In this document: in pieces, positions 28,804-36,708 of the stretch
Numbering within the stretch: the first letter of the stretch is position 1
Layout: each line of letters begins with the position of its first letter
Assembly: GCA_031399025.1 (NCBI GenBank)
Contig: JANNOJ010000003.1
Coordinates: 1 to 64,000, forward strand
DNA: 64,000 bases
DNA from: CBDBZL01 sp031399025
Lineage (GTDB): Bacteria > Pseudomonadota > Alphaproteobacteria > Sphingomonadales > Sphingomonadaceae
Direction of reading: 5' to 3'
Notes under the pieces: model-generated
Told to the model about the DNA's origin: nothing
Databases searched by the model: none
The model's input: only the letters and a program-made list of their open reading frames with translations
Position numbers and translations under genes: made by a program

Positions 28804-29960
28804 GCGGCGACGTCCAGCGGCATGAGACGGAAACCCTCGAGGCGGAAGCGCGGTTCGGGCGTGGCGGCGAGGCGCTCGGTGCACCAGGCGAAGCCCTCCA
28901 CCAGCGAGGCGAGCTGGGCGCGCCACCAGGGGCCGGTGCCACCGCTCTGGTAGAATTGCATGCACAAGCGCAGGTGGCGGCGCATGGCGGCGAGCAGCAT
29001 AGCCTCGTAATGGCCGCGCAGCCGCGTTGCGTCACCGCCCTCGCGGATGGCGCGGATAACCGCTGCGGCGAGGATCGCTGAGCGCACGGACTGCGCGGTG
29101 CCGTCGCCACAGATCGGGTCGAACGCGAGCGCCGAGGTGCCGCAGGCGAGCCAGCCGGGCCCGGCCCGCGTCTCGAGCATGCGTGGCGCGGTGTGGAAGT
29201 TCGAGGGCGCGGCGGCGTGCAGCGTGATCCGCGGCCCGATGTGGCGGCTGCGCGCGACCAGCGCATCGAGCGGCGCGCCGACGCCGATCAGCCGCCCCCG
29301 TCCCGGCTCGCATCCGTCGGGGACTAGGAACAGCCAGCCCTCCGCGAGCGCCTCGAGCCAGCAGGCCGCCTCGTCCTCCTCGTGCCGAAGCGCGACGCTC
29401 GCCGCCATCGCCGGCCGCGCGCCGAAATGGCGCAGTTCGCCCGCGGGGAAGGGCGGCGCGCAGTGGAGGATGAAAGCCTCGCCGCCGGCATCGGTGCCGG
29501 GCGGGATTGCCGAGGCGGGCGCGGAACGGGCCGGTTCGACGCCCGGGGCCGGCAGCGGCGCCCGCGCCAGGTCAGCTCCGGCCAGGGCGATCGCCTCGTG
29601 GTCGATCGCGACCGGCGCGCCGCCCCAGGCGACGATCCGCCGGGTGATCGCGCGGCGGCCGGCGAACAGGTCGGGCCGGCCGAAGATATCGCGCATGAGG
29701 GCGAGCGCGGGCCGCGACAGCAGCACCGGAGGCAGCGCGCGGCCCACGCCCCGTTCGCGGGCCACGGGAACGCCGCCCTCGCGCAGCAATTGGACGCAGG
29801 CGTCGGCGGCGACGCCGCTGCCCCTCACGAGCACGGTATCGGCTGCGCGCTGGTCGTGGGAGACGGGCCCCTCGGCGCGGATCTTGGCTGGCGCGGCGCG
29901 TTCCTTCAGAGCCCCGTGTGGCTCAGGGGATGAAGAGCATGCCGGCCATGGTGATGTCAT
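28800..29960 (-). CDS. qhpG: QhpG, FAD-dependent monooxygenase for CTQ formation
   Basis: A 386-residue flavoprotein with an N-terminal dinucleotide-binding motif (VLVRGSGVAADAC, about residues 43-55) and a C-terminal GTSALAFDPICGDGTAQSVRSA segment typical of tryptophan-halogenase-like/monooxygenase flavoproteins (DPxxGxG). In QHNDH biosynthesis QhpG hydroxylates the tryptophan that becomes cysteine tryptophylquinone. The ATG at 29960 overlaps the end of qhpB by 38 bp; the first 35-40 residues look non-conserved, so the true start may be further in, but no better codon is obvious. It is coupled to qhpF through GTGA. Confidence 0.88.
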   Translation of the reverse strand: MTSPWPACSSSPEPHGALKERAAPAKIRAEGPVSHDQRAADTVLVRGSGVAADACVQLLREGGVPVARERGVGRALPPVLLSRPALALMRDIFGRPDLFAGRRAITRRIVAWGGAPVAIDHEAIALAGADLARAPLPAPGVEPARSAPASAIPPGTDAGGEAFILHCAPPFPAGELRHFGARPAMAASVALRHEEDEAACWLEALAEGWLFLVPDGCEPGRGRLIGVGAPLDALVARSRHIGPRITLHAAAPSNFHTAPRMLETRAGPGWLACGTSALAFDPICGDGTAQSVRSAILAAAVIRAIREGGDATRLRGHYEAMLLAAMRRHLRLCMQFYQSGGTGPWWRAQLASLVEGFAWCTERLAATPEPRFRLEGFRLMPLDVAA

Positions 29961-31011
29961 TGGTCAGTTCCCAGTCGGCCTCGGGCTGCAGGGTCTGCGC
30001 ATCGTAGACGGCGATGTCGAATCCGGCACCGTAGATGTACAACTTCTCGCCGTTCTCGGACATGTTGAAGTAGAACCGTGTCCGGCAGGGGAAATCGGCC
30101 CGGTTGACCGCGCGATTGGTCGCAAGGTCGAAGCGCCAGAACTCGCAGCTCATATTGCCCTGCTCGCCCTGCACCGCCACCGTATAGCCGTACCGGCCGT
30201 CGGGGGTGATCTCGAGCCCGGCCATGCGGTCGGGAGCGGGTCCGATGGGGGTATAGCTGACCTGGCGCGATTCCAGGTCAAAGCGGGCGATGCCGAACAC
30301 CTCGCGCTCCACGAAGGGATCGGAGGAATTGAACAGCGAGACGTATTGGCCCGGCTGCTGCAGCGTTTCGAGTGCGGAGCCGAAGACGACATCGCGCATC
30401 CCCGGCGATTCCGGCCGCGCCAGATCAATGCGCTCGACCACTGCCAGGTCGTCGGTGTCGACAATGAGCACCTTGTCGCGGAACACGTAGAGCGTCTCGC
30501 CATCGTCGGACATGACCATCTGCGCGCGGCCCAGCATCCGCTCGTCCTGCGGCTCGACCGGCACGGTGCGGACGACCCGCTGTTGCTCGAGGTCGACCAC
30601 CATGAACTGCGTCTTGCTCACCCGGAAGCGGTCGACTTCGCGGTCGATCTGGGTGCCCAGTATATAGAAATAGCGCCCCGTGGGATCGGGCACGCCGCCG
30701 TTGAAGCGATAGCGCCGCGTGGGCGTGTCGAGGCTGAAGCTGCTGATGATCCGCCGGCTGGCGACGTCGAACACCTCGATCCCGCTGGTGGTGTTGGTGG
30801 TGACGTAGATGAGCGATCCGTCGCTCGACTTGTGCATGCCCGTGGGCAGCCCCGTCTCCAGCTTGATCCGCTCGGTCACCGCGCCGCTGGTGGGATCGAT
30901 CAGCTGCAGCTCGTCGGGATAGCCGCCCAGCACGATGGTGGTGGCAGGGGCGGCCTCGAGGCCGAGCGCACCGGCCATGACGGCGGCCAGACCCAGGCGG
31001 AGCGACTTCAT
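29923..31011 (-). CDS. qhpB: QhpB, beta-propeller subunit of quinohemoprotein amine dehydrogenase
   Basis: A 362-residue periplasmic protein with a signal peptide (MKSLRLGLAAVMAGALGLEAA) and a seven-bladed propeller pattern: repeated hydrophobic strands with D/G turns (YPDELQLIDPTSG, IEVFDVASRRI, VLIVDTDDLAVV, LEITPDGRYGYTV). It matches the beta subunit of QHNDH, which packs against the CTQ-containing gamma subunit and helps shape the substrate pocket. Two Cys (in NMSCEFW and DFPCRTR) could form a disulphide. It sits between qhpC (90 bp upstream) and qhpG, as in the reference operon. Confidence 0.92.
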   Translation of the reverse strand: MKSLRLGLAAVMAGALGLEAAPATTIVLGGYPDELQLIDPTSGAVTERIKLETGLPTGMHKSSDGSLIYVTTNTTSGIEVFDVASRRIISSFSLDTPTRRYRFNGGVPDPTGRYFYILGTQIDREVDRFRVSKTQFMVVDLEQQRVVRTVPVEPQDERMLGRAQMVMSDDGETLYVFRDKVLIVDTDDLAVVERIDLARPESPGMRDVVFGSALETLQQPGQYVSLFNSSDPFVEREVFGIARFDLESRQVSYTPIGPAPDRMAGLEITPDGRYGYTVAVQGEQGNMSCEFWRFDLATNRAVNRADFPCRTRFYFNMSENGEKLYIYGAGFDIAVYDAQTLQPEADWELTNDITMAGMLFIP

Positions 31012-31101
31012 GCGGCAAGACCTTCCTGATGATTGTCGGCGCGATGGCTGTCGGCCGGATGCTTGTGGCCCGCTGTCGGCGGCGCGGACCCCGCGGGCGG
31101 C

Positions 31102-31431
31102 TTACGGGTAGACCAGCTCCAGGTTGCGCCAGTCCCGCGTGGCGACCGCGCAATTGCCGGCCCAATCGGGCGAGTAATTGAGGTGGTCGGCCACCTGCAC
31201 CGGCCAGAAGCAGGTGACGTAGCAATCGTAGATATCGCGCTCGACCGGCTGGCACAGGCCAGCGGTGCCGCCGGCGGAATCGACCTCCCATCCGGGGGAG
31301 AACGACAGGCTGCAGCCCATCGGCACCTGCACCGCCGGCCCCTGCTGGAGGGCGACGACATCGTCCTTGGCCTGGGACGCCATCTCCTCGATCCGGGCCG
31401 CCTTCTTGTTGACGGGACGCAGGTGCTTCAT
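31102..31431 (-). CDS. qhpC: QhpC, CTQ-bearing gamma subunit precursor
   Basis: A 109-residue precursor of the smallest amine dehydrogenase subunit, a ribosomally made peptide that receives three Cys-to-Asp/Glu thioether cross-links and a cysteine tryptophylquinone (CTQ). Aligning by eye with the Paracoccus mature chain gives a constant offset of 33: Cys40-Glu49, Cys60-Asp66, Cys74-Asp82 for the thioethers and Cys70 with Trp76 for CTQ are all present. The residue before that Trp is Phe, where Paracoccus has Trp. Cys94 is an extra cysteine. The N-terminal leader (about 30 residues, Lys/Arg/Glu-rich) is non-hydrophobic. The start ATG overlaps the qhpD stop (ATGA). Confidence 0.94.
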   Translation of the reverse strand: MKHLRPVNKKAARIEEMASQAKDDVVALQQGPAVQVPMGCSLSFSPGWEVDSAGGTAGLCQPVERDIYDCYVTCFWPVQVADHLNYSPDWAGNCAVATRDWRNLELVYP

Positions 31432-32930
31432 GACACGGCCTTTCGCTCGGCAAATCGTTCCAGGAACTGCGGATTGCGCTCGCTCACCGCGCCGTAGATC
31501 CTGAGGCACGTATCGGTCCACTGGCGGATCCAGTCGCAGTAATGCAGATTAGCATGGCCGGTGTCGCCGTAGCGCACGAAGGCCTCGTGATGGCAGCCGC
31601 CGGCGCACAGCGGGCGCGCCCAGCAACTCTGGCACTCGTACTTGGCGCCGACATGGCCGCGGGCGAGGAAATCCTCGCGCTTGGTATCGTCGATGCCGGT
31701 GGTGATGTGGCCCAGCGTGTGGGTGTCGGCATCGGTAAAGCGATGGCACGGCGAGAGATCGCCCGAGGGCCCCACGCCGAGCAGGCCGATGCCCGCGCCG
31801 CAGGGGTGCGACTTGTTGGTGCCCTGGAGCAGTTCGCCGATGGTCTCGCTGACGTTGGAGAAGCCGTGCATCTGGCCGCGCAGCGCGTAGTCCAGCCATT
31901 CCTGAGCGAGCGTGTTGAACTGCGCCAGAACGCCGTCCATCCCCTCGCCGTTGAGGCCGTAATCCTGCGCGCCCGAGCTGGTGACGGGCGCGAAGCCGAC
32001 CTCGTGGAAGCCCAGGTCGTCCTTGAGGTGGCGGTAGATCCGCAGCACGTCGGTCACGCCCTCGGTGAGCGTGACGCGCGCGGTGATGGCGCGGGTGCGG
32101 TGATTGGCGATGAGCTTGCGCAGCCGCGGCTCGATGGTGGCGTAGGTGCCGCGGCCCTTCTTGTCGACGCGGCGCAGGTCCTGCAGGTCGGGCGGGCCGT
32201 CCATGCTCACGGTGACGCCGACCGCATGGTCGGAGAGGAAGGCGATGATGTCGTCGGTCAGCAAAGTGGCGTTGGTGGTCAGGCTGAAGGTGATCTGCTT
32301 GCCCTGCTCCTCGGCTCGGGCGAGCGCATAGGTCACGACGTCCTTCAAGAGCTTGAAGTTCATCAGGGTTTCGCCGCCGAAGAAGGTGATGTGCACCGCC
32401 TTGCGGCCAACCGACTTGCCCAGCAGGAAATCGACCGAGGCCTGCGCCGTGGCCAGGGTCATATACTTGGCCTTGCCCTGGGGCGTGGCGATCTTGTCGG
32501 CACCGAACTCGTAGCAATAGGTGCAGGCGAGGTTACACTGGTTGGTGATGTTGAGCACCAGGGCCTGCAGCGGGAAATCGGCGGGCGGGCTGGTTGGCGA
32601 CGGCGCGCGCGGGGGCAACTCGCCCGGGTTGAGCAGGCTGATGCCCTGGACCTGCCGCAGTTCGGCGATCAGCTCCTCCGCGTCGGCGGGGGAGTGGCCT
32701 TCTTCGACCAGCGCCGCGGCGAGTTCGGAATGGGTCATGTCGCGATCGGCGAGCCGGGCGAGGACGAAGTGAGCACCCTCGTCGAGCGCGAACACCGCGC
32801 CGGCCGAAACGAGATACATGAAATCCTGCTCGGCGGAGCGGAACTCGTGCAATTCGCCGCGGCAATAGCGGGGGGCGGCGCCCGGGTCGACCGCGTGCGG
32901 ACGGGATAGGAGGGTGGTCATGGTGTTCAT
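31428..32930 (-). CDS. qhpD: QhpD, radical SAM thioether-forming maturase
   Basis: A 500-residue radical SAM/SPASM enzyme that installs the Cys-Asp/Glu thioether bonds in QhpC. Residues 25-100 resemble a PqqD-like peptide-recognition domain (FMYLVSAGAVFALDEGAHF). The radical SAM cluster motif is Cys132-x3-Cys136-x2-Cys139 (QCNLACTYCYEF), followed by FFGGETLMNFKLL and a C-terminal SPASM region with CGAGIGLLGV, CHRF, CQSCWARPLCAGGC and HYCDW supplying auxiliary-cluster cysteines. Both ends overlap neighbours by ATGA (qhpA before, qhpC after), so substrate and enzyme are translated together. Confidence 0.95.
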   Translation of the reverse strand: MNTMTTLLSRPHAVDPGAAPRYCRGELHEFRSAEQDFMYLVSAGAVFALDEGAHFVLARLADRDMTHSELAAALVEEGHSPADAEELIAELRQVQGISLLNPGELPPRAPSPTSPPADFPLQALVLNITNQCNLACTYCYEFGADKIATPQGKAKYMTLATAQASVDFLLGKSVGRKAVHITFFGGETLMNFKLLKDVVTYALARAEEQGKQITFSLTTNATLLTDDIIAFLSDHAVGVTVSMDGPPDLQDLRRVDKKGRGTYATIEPRLRKLIANHRTRAITARVTLTEGVTDVLRIYRHLKDDLGFHEVGFAPVTSSGAQDYGLNGEGMDGVLAQFNTLAQEWLDYALRGQMHGFSNVSETIGELLQGTNKSHPCGAGIGLLGVGPSGDLSPCHRFTDADTHTLGHITTGIDDTKREDFLARGHVGAKYECQSCWARPLCAGGCHHEAFVRYGDTGHANLHYCDWIRQWTDTCLRIYGAVSERNPQFLERFAERKAVS

Positions 32931-34795
32931 TGCGATACCTCGGGCTGGTCCCAGCGTTGCCAGGTGGGCACGGTGACGACGAGATAGCCGCGCCCTGTCA
33001 GCGGATCGCCATGCTGGTCGGTCTCCTTTGTGGCGGTGGCGACGACCCAGATATCACCGTAATTGTTGCGCGAGAACTGGCGCTCGGGATTGGGCCCCTC
33101 GGTGGCGGGGGTGAACAGGCCGTCCGCATCCAGGGTGCCGACGAAATCGACGTCGTCGTCGTAATTCGTGGTCAGGAACTCCTCCACGCTCCACGTGACG
33201 TCGATCGGGCCGATCTCGAAATCGTCCTCGGTGTCGGGCTCGCCGTCGGGGCCATTGGAAAAGGCCAGGGCGTCGAACTGCTGGTACTGCTTTCCGTAGG
33301 CGATACCCCCGAGGCGCGAGATGGCCCGGTCGGGCGTCACCTTGAGATAATCGATCTTCGGGTAGATCGGCAGCGCCCGCTCGAGACGGGCCCCGCCGAT
33401 GAGCACGTCGCGCTGGCCGACCAGCGCATCCTCGGCGACGTCGATGGCGATCACGGCCTCGGTGGGGCCGGCGGACACGATCCGGCGCACGGCGACGCCC
33501 TGTCCTAGGTCGATGTCGGCCGGCGCCAGATCGGCCGGCAGGTCGCTGCCGAAGATCCGCAACTCGGTGCCCTCGCTGCCCACCTTGGCGCCGCCCGGGG
33601 TCACCGCCGCGATTGCCGGCCCGCCCGTAGCTCGGGTGAGCGATACGTCGAAGCCGAACTCGTGGTTCTCGCCCCAGTACCAGCGCCCTTGCGCGCTGTC
33701 CTGCCCGGGCGCGAACAGCAGCGCCTCGCGCAGCTGCGCAGCAGGCGCATCGGGCGTGTCGCCGGCGGCCGCCCCCTCCGAGGTGCCGCGCCAGCTGAAG
33801 CCGGTATAGAGGATGCCCTCCCCGGCGCGGCTGAGCGTCTCCCCCGTGGCGACCGAACGCAGCGCGGTCTGGGTGGTGAAGCGGTCGGGCGTGGCGCCGG
33901 CGGCGACCGTCATCTCGCCGACATAGAGGCCCTTGCCGGGCAGATGCGCCGACACCATCCATTTGCCGGGCAGTTGCGGGGTGCCGATGCGGGGCGCCCA
34001 GGCCGACCATTCGGGCGTTTGCAGGCCGGCGTTCTCGCTCAACCATTCGAGCGCGACATCGCGCCTCGTAGGGACCAGCGGACCGGCATCGGGGCCGCCG
34101 TGGCCCTCGGCCGCGGGCCGGTACTGCGCCTCGGCCTGGGGAAAGAGCGCGACATGCAGGTTCTGCAGCAGCGCCCATTCGGTGCGGCTGCGGCGCGAGG
34201 TGAGCGCCTGGCCGAAGGCATGGCAGGACGCGCAGGCCTGGCGCACGTCCTCGTTGGGGATGTTGGTTTCGGTGATGAGGCGCCGCTCGGCCATGTACAT
34301 CACCGGCTCGGCCTCCTCGGGCGCGAGGCCATGACGGGTGGCGAGGTATCGGATCACCGCTCGGGCGTCCTCCGGGCCCACCGGCGCGCCGTGCAGGCGC
34401 ACCATGCGCCGGATGGTCTGGGCCCAGCCCTCGGGCGTGGTGCGGATCCACGAGATGCGGCTGAGATTGCCGTCCTCGTCGGCGGCGTGGCAGGTGCCGC
34501 AGTGGCGGATCGTCAGCGGATCGGTGACGGGGATGCCGCGCTCGGTCTCCTCCCAGTCTGCCGGGTCGGTGACGAAATTGGTCTGGGTCAACTCGCCGCC
34601 GCCATTGGCCTGGGCGAAGGCGAAGGTGGCCGAGGCGATGCTGACCAGCAGCGCCCCGCTCGACATCGTGCGCGGCACCAGCCGCCAACCGAGCGCCCGC
34701 ATCCACGGCGCCATGGCCCGTCGCGTAGGCAATGCGTCCGCGTCCCCAGCAGCAGCGGTCCCCGAATCCCCGGTGGTACAGTGCGAACCGCTCAT
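32927..34795 (-). CDS. qhpA: QhpA, dihaem alpha subunit of quinohemoprotein amine dehydrogenase
   Basis: Periplasmic electron-transfer subunit of QHNDH, which oxidises primary amines to aldehydes and ammonia. The 622-residue protein has a hydrophobic export segment (LLVSIASATFAFAQA, about 49-63), two c-type haem sites (Cys99-x2-Cys102-His103 as CGTCH, Cys188-x2-Cys191-His192 as CASCH), and three beta-rich domains behind them, ending PTWQRWDQPEVSQ. The ATG at 34795 follows AGAGGGG; a shorter start at 34714 would give a more usual signal peptide. First gene of the qhpADCBGFE run, overlapping qhpD. Confidence 0.95.
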   Translation of the reverse strand: MSGSHCTTGDSGTAAAGDADALPTRRAMAPWMRALGWRLVPRTMSSGALLVSIASATFAFAQANGGGELTQTNFVTDPADWEETERGIPVTDPLTIRHCGTCHAADEDGNLSRISWIRTTPEGWAQTIRRMVRLHGAPVGPEDARAVIRYLATRHGLAPEEAEPVMYMAERRLITETNIPNEDVRQACASCHAFGQALTSRRSRTEWALLQNLHVALFPQAEAQYRPAAEGHGGPDAGPLVPTRRDVALEWLSENAGLQTPEWSAWAPRIGTPQLPGKWMVSAHLPGKGLYVGEMTVAAGATPDRFTTQTALRSVATGETLSRAGEGILYTGFSWRGTSEGAAAGDTPDAPAAQLREALLFAPGQDSAQGRWYWGENHEFGFDVSLTRATGGPAIAAVTPGGAKVGSEGTELRIFGSDLPADLAPADIDLGQGVAVRRIVSAGPTEAVIAIDVAEDALVGQRDVLIGGARLERALPIYPKIDYLKVTPDRAISRLGGIAYGKQYQQFDALAFSNGPDGEPDTEDDFEIGPIDVTWSVEEFLTTNYDDDVDFVGTLDADGLFTPATEGPNPERQFSRNNYGDIWVVATATKETDQHGDPLTGRGYLVVTVPTWQRWDQPEVSQ

Positions 34796-34866
34796 GCCCG
34801 TATCGACCCCTCTTCTCGCCCCCTATGAGCCTGCCAGGGCAATTAGCTGCCTCAAGACTGGACGCG

Positions 34867-34885
34867 CGTCAAAGGTTCGTCAAGG
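34867..34885 (-). promoter_or_regulatory. Tandem CGTCAA repeats upstream of qhpA
   Basis: CGTCAAAGG and CGTCAAGG lie 11 bp apart, one helical turn, 72-90 bp before the qhpA start. Read on the transcribed strand they are two TTGACG boxes, which could be overlapping -35 elements or an activator site; the -10 candidates downstream (AGCTAA) are weak. Confidence 0.3.
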
Positions 34886-34990
34886 TCCTTTTGTGCAGCT
34901 GCGAGACCTCGGGTGAAACATCGGGTGGATGAGCGGGCGCCGGGCCGACACATTGTTGTGCCTGGGATGCCCCGCATCGCCAATCGGTCG

Positions 34991-35965
34991 TCAGCGGCCG
35001 ATGACGATCGTCCCGTCATCCGCCCGGGCGATCTCGACCTCAAGGACCGCGGGCAGCAGCTCGATCACATGAGCGATCTGCTCGCCCTCGAACGCCAGCG
35101 TGACCCGTTCCGCGCCGATCTCCGCGCTGCCCAGCACGATCCGCTGCGGATAGAAGGGGGCGATGTCGGCCAGGATCGTGGATAGCGGCGCGTCGATGTA
35201 GCTCCAACGTAACGGCTGGCGGCTGGCGGCATCGAGACACGGGCCCGGCGGGGCGCCACGGTCGATCGCGGCCGCCTCCTCGCCCGCCTGCACCCGGCGC
35301 GGGGCCAGGCCGGGCGCGGCGATCTCCACGATTCCCGAATGAACCAGCAGCTGCGTGCACGCGCCGCGATGGGTCAGCATGAAGCGGGTGCCCACGACGC
35401 GCACCCGCGCATCGCCCGCGACCACGGTGAAGGGGCGCGCCGCATCGGGCGCCACGTCGAGTTCGGCCTCCCCGGTGAGGGTTGCGAGCCGCTGCCCCCC
35501 GTCGGTCTCGAAGGTGAACGTACTGTCCGGCCCCAGTACCACCGCCGAGCCGTCGGGCAGCGCGGCGGTCCGCGCCGCTGCCCCCGCGGTGACGCGCAGC
35601 GGGGCCGAAGGGGCGGGCAGCAGGAGCGTAACGGCCACGGCCAGCGCCGCGCCGCCGGCCAGCACCGGGACCGCGGGGCGCCAGCCGCGCGCAGCGGGAC
35701 CGGCGCCGATGCCGGCCAGCCGACGCGTCCCGGCCACCAGCCGCTCGCGCCAGGTCGGATGGCCAAGCAGCGCCTCGTAGCGGCTGGAGGAAGCCAAAGC
35801 GCCGGCCTCCTCCCAAACGCCGAGCATGTGCCGGGCATCGGGTTCCAGGGCGTCCGCCCCGCGATGGCGGGGCTGGTCGGCAGCGCCGGGCAGCACAGCG
35901 GCAAGCGCTCGCTCGGCCGCGCCGTCGGCACTGGCGAAAGGCCGGTCCGGAAGTTCGCGCGGCAC
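34991..35965 (-). CDS. fecR: FecR-family anti-sigma/signal transducer
   Basis: Inner-membrane protein that relays a signal from a TonB receptor to an ECF sigma factor. About 324 residues: N-terminal cytoplasmic DUF4880 region (AAERALAAVLPG, WEEAGALASS), one transmembrane helix near residues 108-125 (VLAGGAALAVAVTLLLP), the FecR domain (TAALPDGSAVVLGPDSTFTF, GEAELDVAPDAARPFTVVAG, RVVGTRFMLTHRG) and a DUF4974-like C-terminus. The open frame continues far upstream but through the sigma gene; the start is GTG 35965 or TTG 35974, overlapping or abutting the fecI stop. Confidence 0.9.
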   Translation of the reverse strand: MPRELPDRPFASADGAAERALAAVLPGAADQPRHRGADALEPDARHMLGVWEEAGALASSSRYEALLGHPTWRERLVAGTRRLAGIGAGPAARGWRPAVPVLAGGAALAVAVTLLLPAPSAPLRVTAGAAARTAALPDGSAVVLGPDSTFTFETDGGQRLATLTGEAELDVAPDAARPFTVVAGDARVRVVGTRFMLTHRGACTQLLVHSGIVEIAAPGLAPRRVQAGEEAAAIDRGAPPGPCLDAASRQPLRWSYIDAPLSTILADIAPFYPQRIVLGSAEIGAERVTLAFEGEQIAHVIELLPAVLEVEIARADDGTIVIGR

Positions 35966-35967
35966 GG

Positions 35968-36540
35968 TCAGCAATCTGCTCTTTTCTCGGCTCTTTCCAG
36001 CATGGTGGAGCAATCGGCCAGCGCCCGGGCCACGTGCTTGTAGATCGCCGCATCGGACATTGCAAAACGCATCGCCACATCCTGCACGCTCAGTCCCTCG
36101 ATCCGGACCATGAGGAAAATGCGCCGCCGCAGCTTGGGCATCTTGCTGAGCGCGGTCTCGAGGCAGGCCAACCGTTCCCGGTCGATGAGGATCTTCTCGG
36201 CGCTGGCGCAGGAGGCAGGCGCCGTGCTGGCGAGGACGCGGAGATCCTTCTCGATCGTCCCCCAGCGGGCGGACCTGCGCCAGCCATCGATGGCGATGTT
36301 GTAGGCCACCGAGAAGAGATAGGCGCGATGATTGTCGATCCGGTCGAGATCGGGATGGTCCGCCACCTTCACGAAGGTGGCCTGGATGATGTCCTCGAGG
36401 TCGAACGTGCCCCGGCCGAAGCGGACGGCGAGATATCGGAAGAGATCGTGGTGGTGTTCGCGATACAGCCGGTCGACCAGCGCGTCGCGGGTCTGGATGG
36501 AGCCGCAAGGGCCGAGCTGGGGCGACAACCGGACGGACAC
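35968..36540 (-). CDS. fecI: FecI-like ECF RNA polymerase sigma factor
   Basis: A 190-residue group IV sigma factor. Region 2 (YREHHHDLFRYLAVRFGR, DLEDIIQATFVKV, AYLFSVAYNIAIDGWRR) and region 4 (LSKMPKLRRRIFLMVRIEGLSVQDVAMRF, SDAAIYKHVARAL) are clear. It lies immediately before fecR and directly downstream of a TonB receptor carrying the signalling domain, the standard cell-surface signalling set. Likely targets are its own locus and the receptors; control of the qhp operon that follows on the same strand is inferred. Confidence 0.93.
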   Translation of the reverse strand: MSVRLSPQLGPCGSIQTRDALVDRLYREHHHDLFRYLAVRFGRGTFDLEDIIQATFVKVADHPDLDRIDNHRAYLFSVAYNIAIDGWRRSARWGTIEKDLRVLASTAPASCASAEKILIDRERLACLETALSKMPKLRRRIFLMVRIEGLSVQDVAMRFAMSDAAIYKHVARALADCSTMLERAEKRADC

Positions 36541-36631
36541 GCGAGCGACCTCTCTCCCCTCAAAAGGAATAGAACGTTGCGGGCATCGCTCTCGATTTTT
36601 GTTGCTTGTCCCAGATCCCCCGGGCGTCGAT

Positions 36632-36643
36632 CGTTTGCAAACG
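36632..36643. promoter_or_regulatory. 12-bp palindrome upstream of fecI
   Basis: CGTTTGCAAACG is a perfect inverted repeat about 92 bp before the fecI start, followed by a T run on the plus strand. It may be an operator. Chance occurrence of a 12-bp palindrome is possible, so confidence is low. Confidence 0.3.
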
Positions 36644-36708
36644 GTTTTTGAATTAGCTCAGACGATTTGCGCCCAAGGGCGCTGCCGAGGCGCCAGCTGC
36701 CCCCTCGC

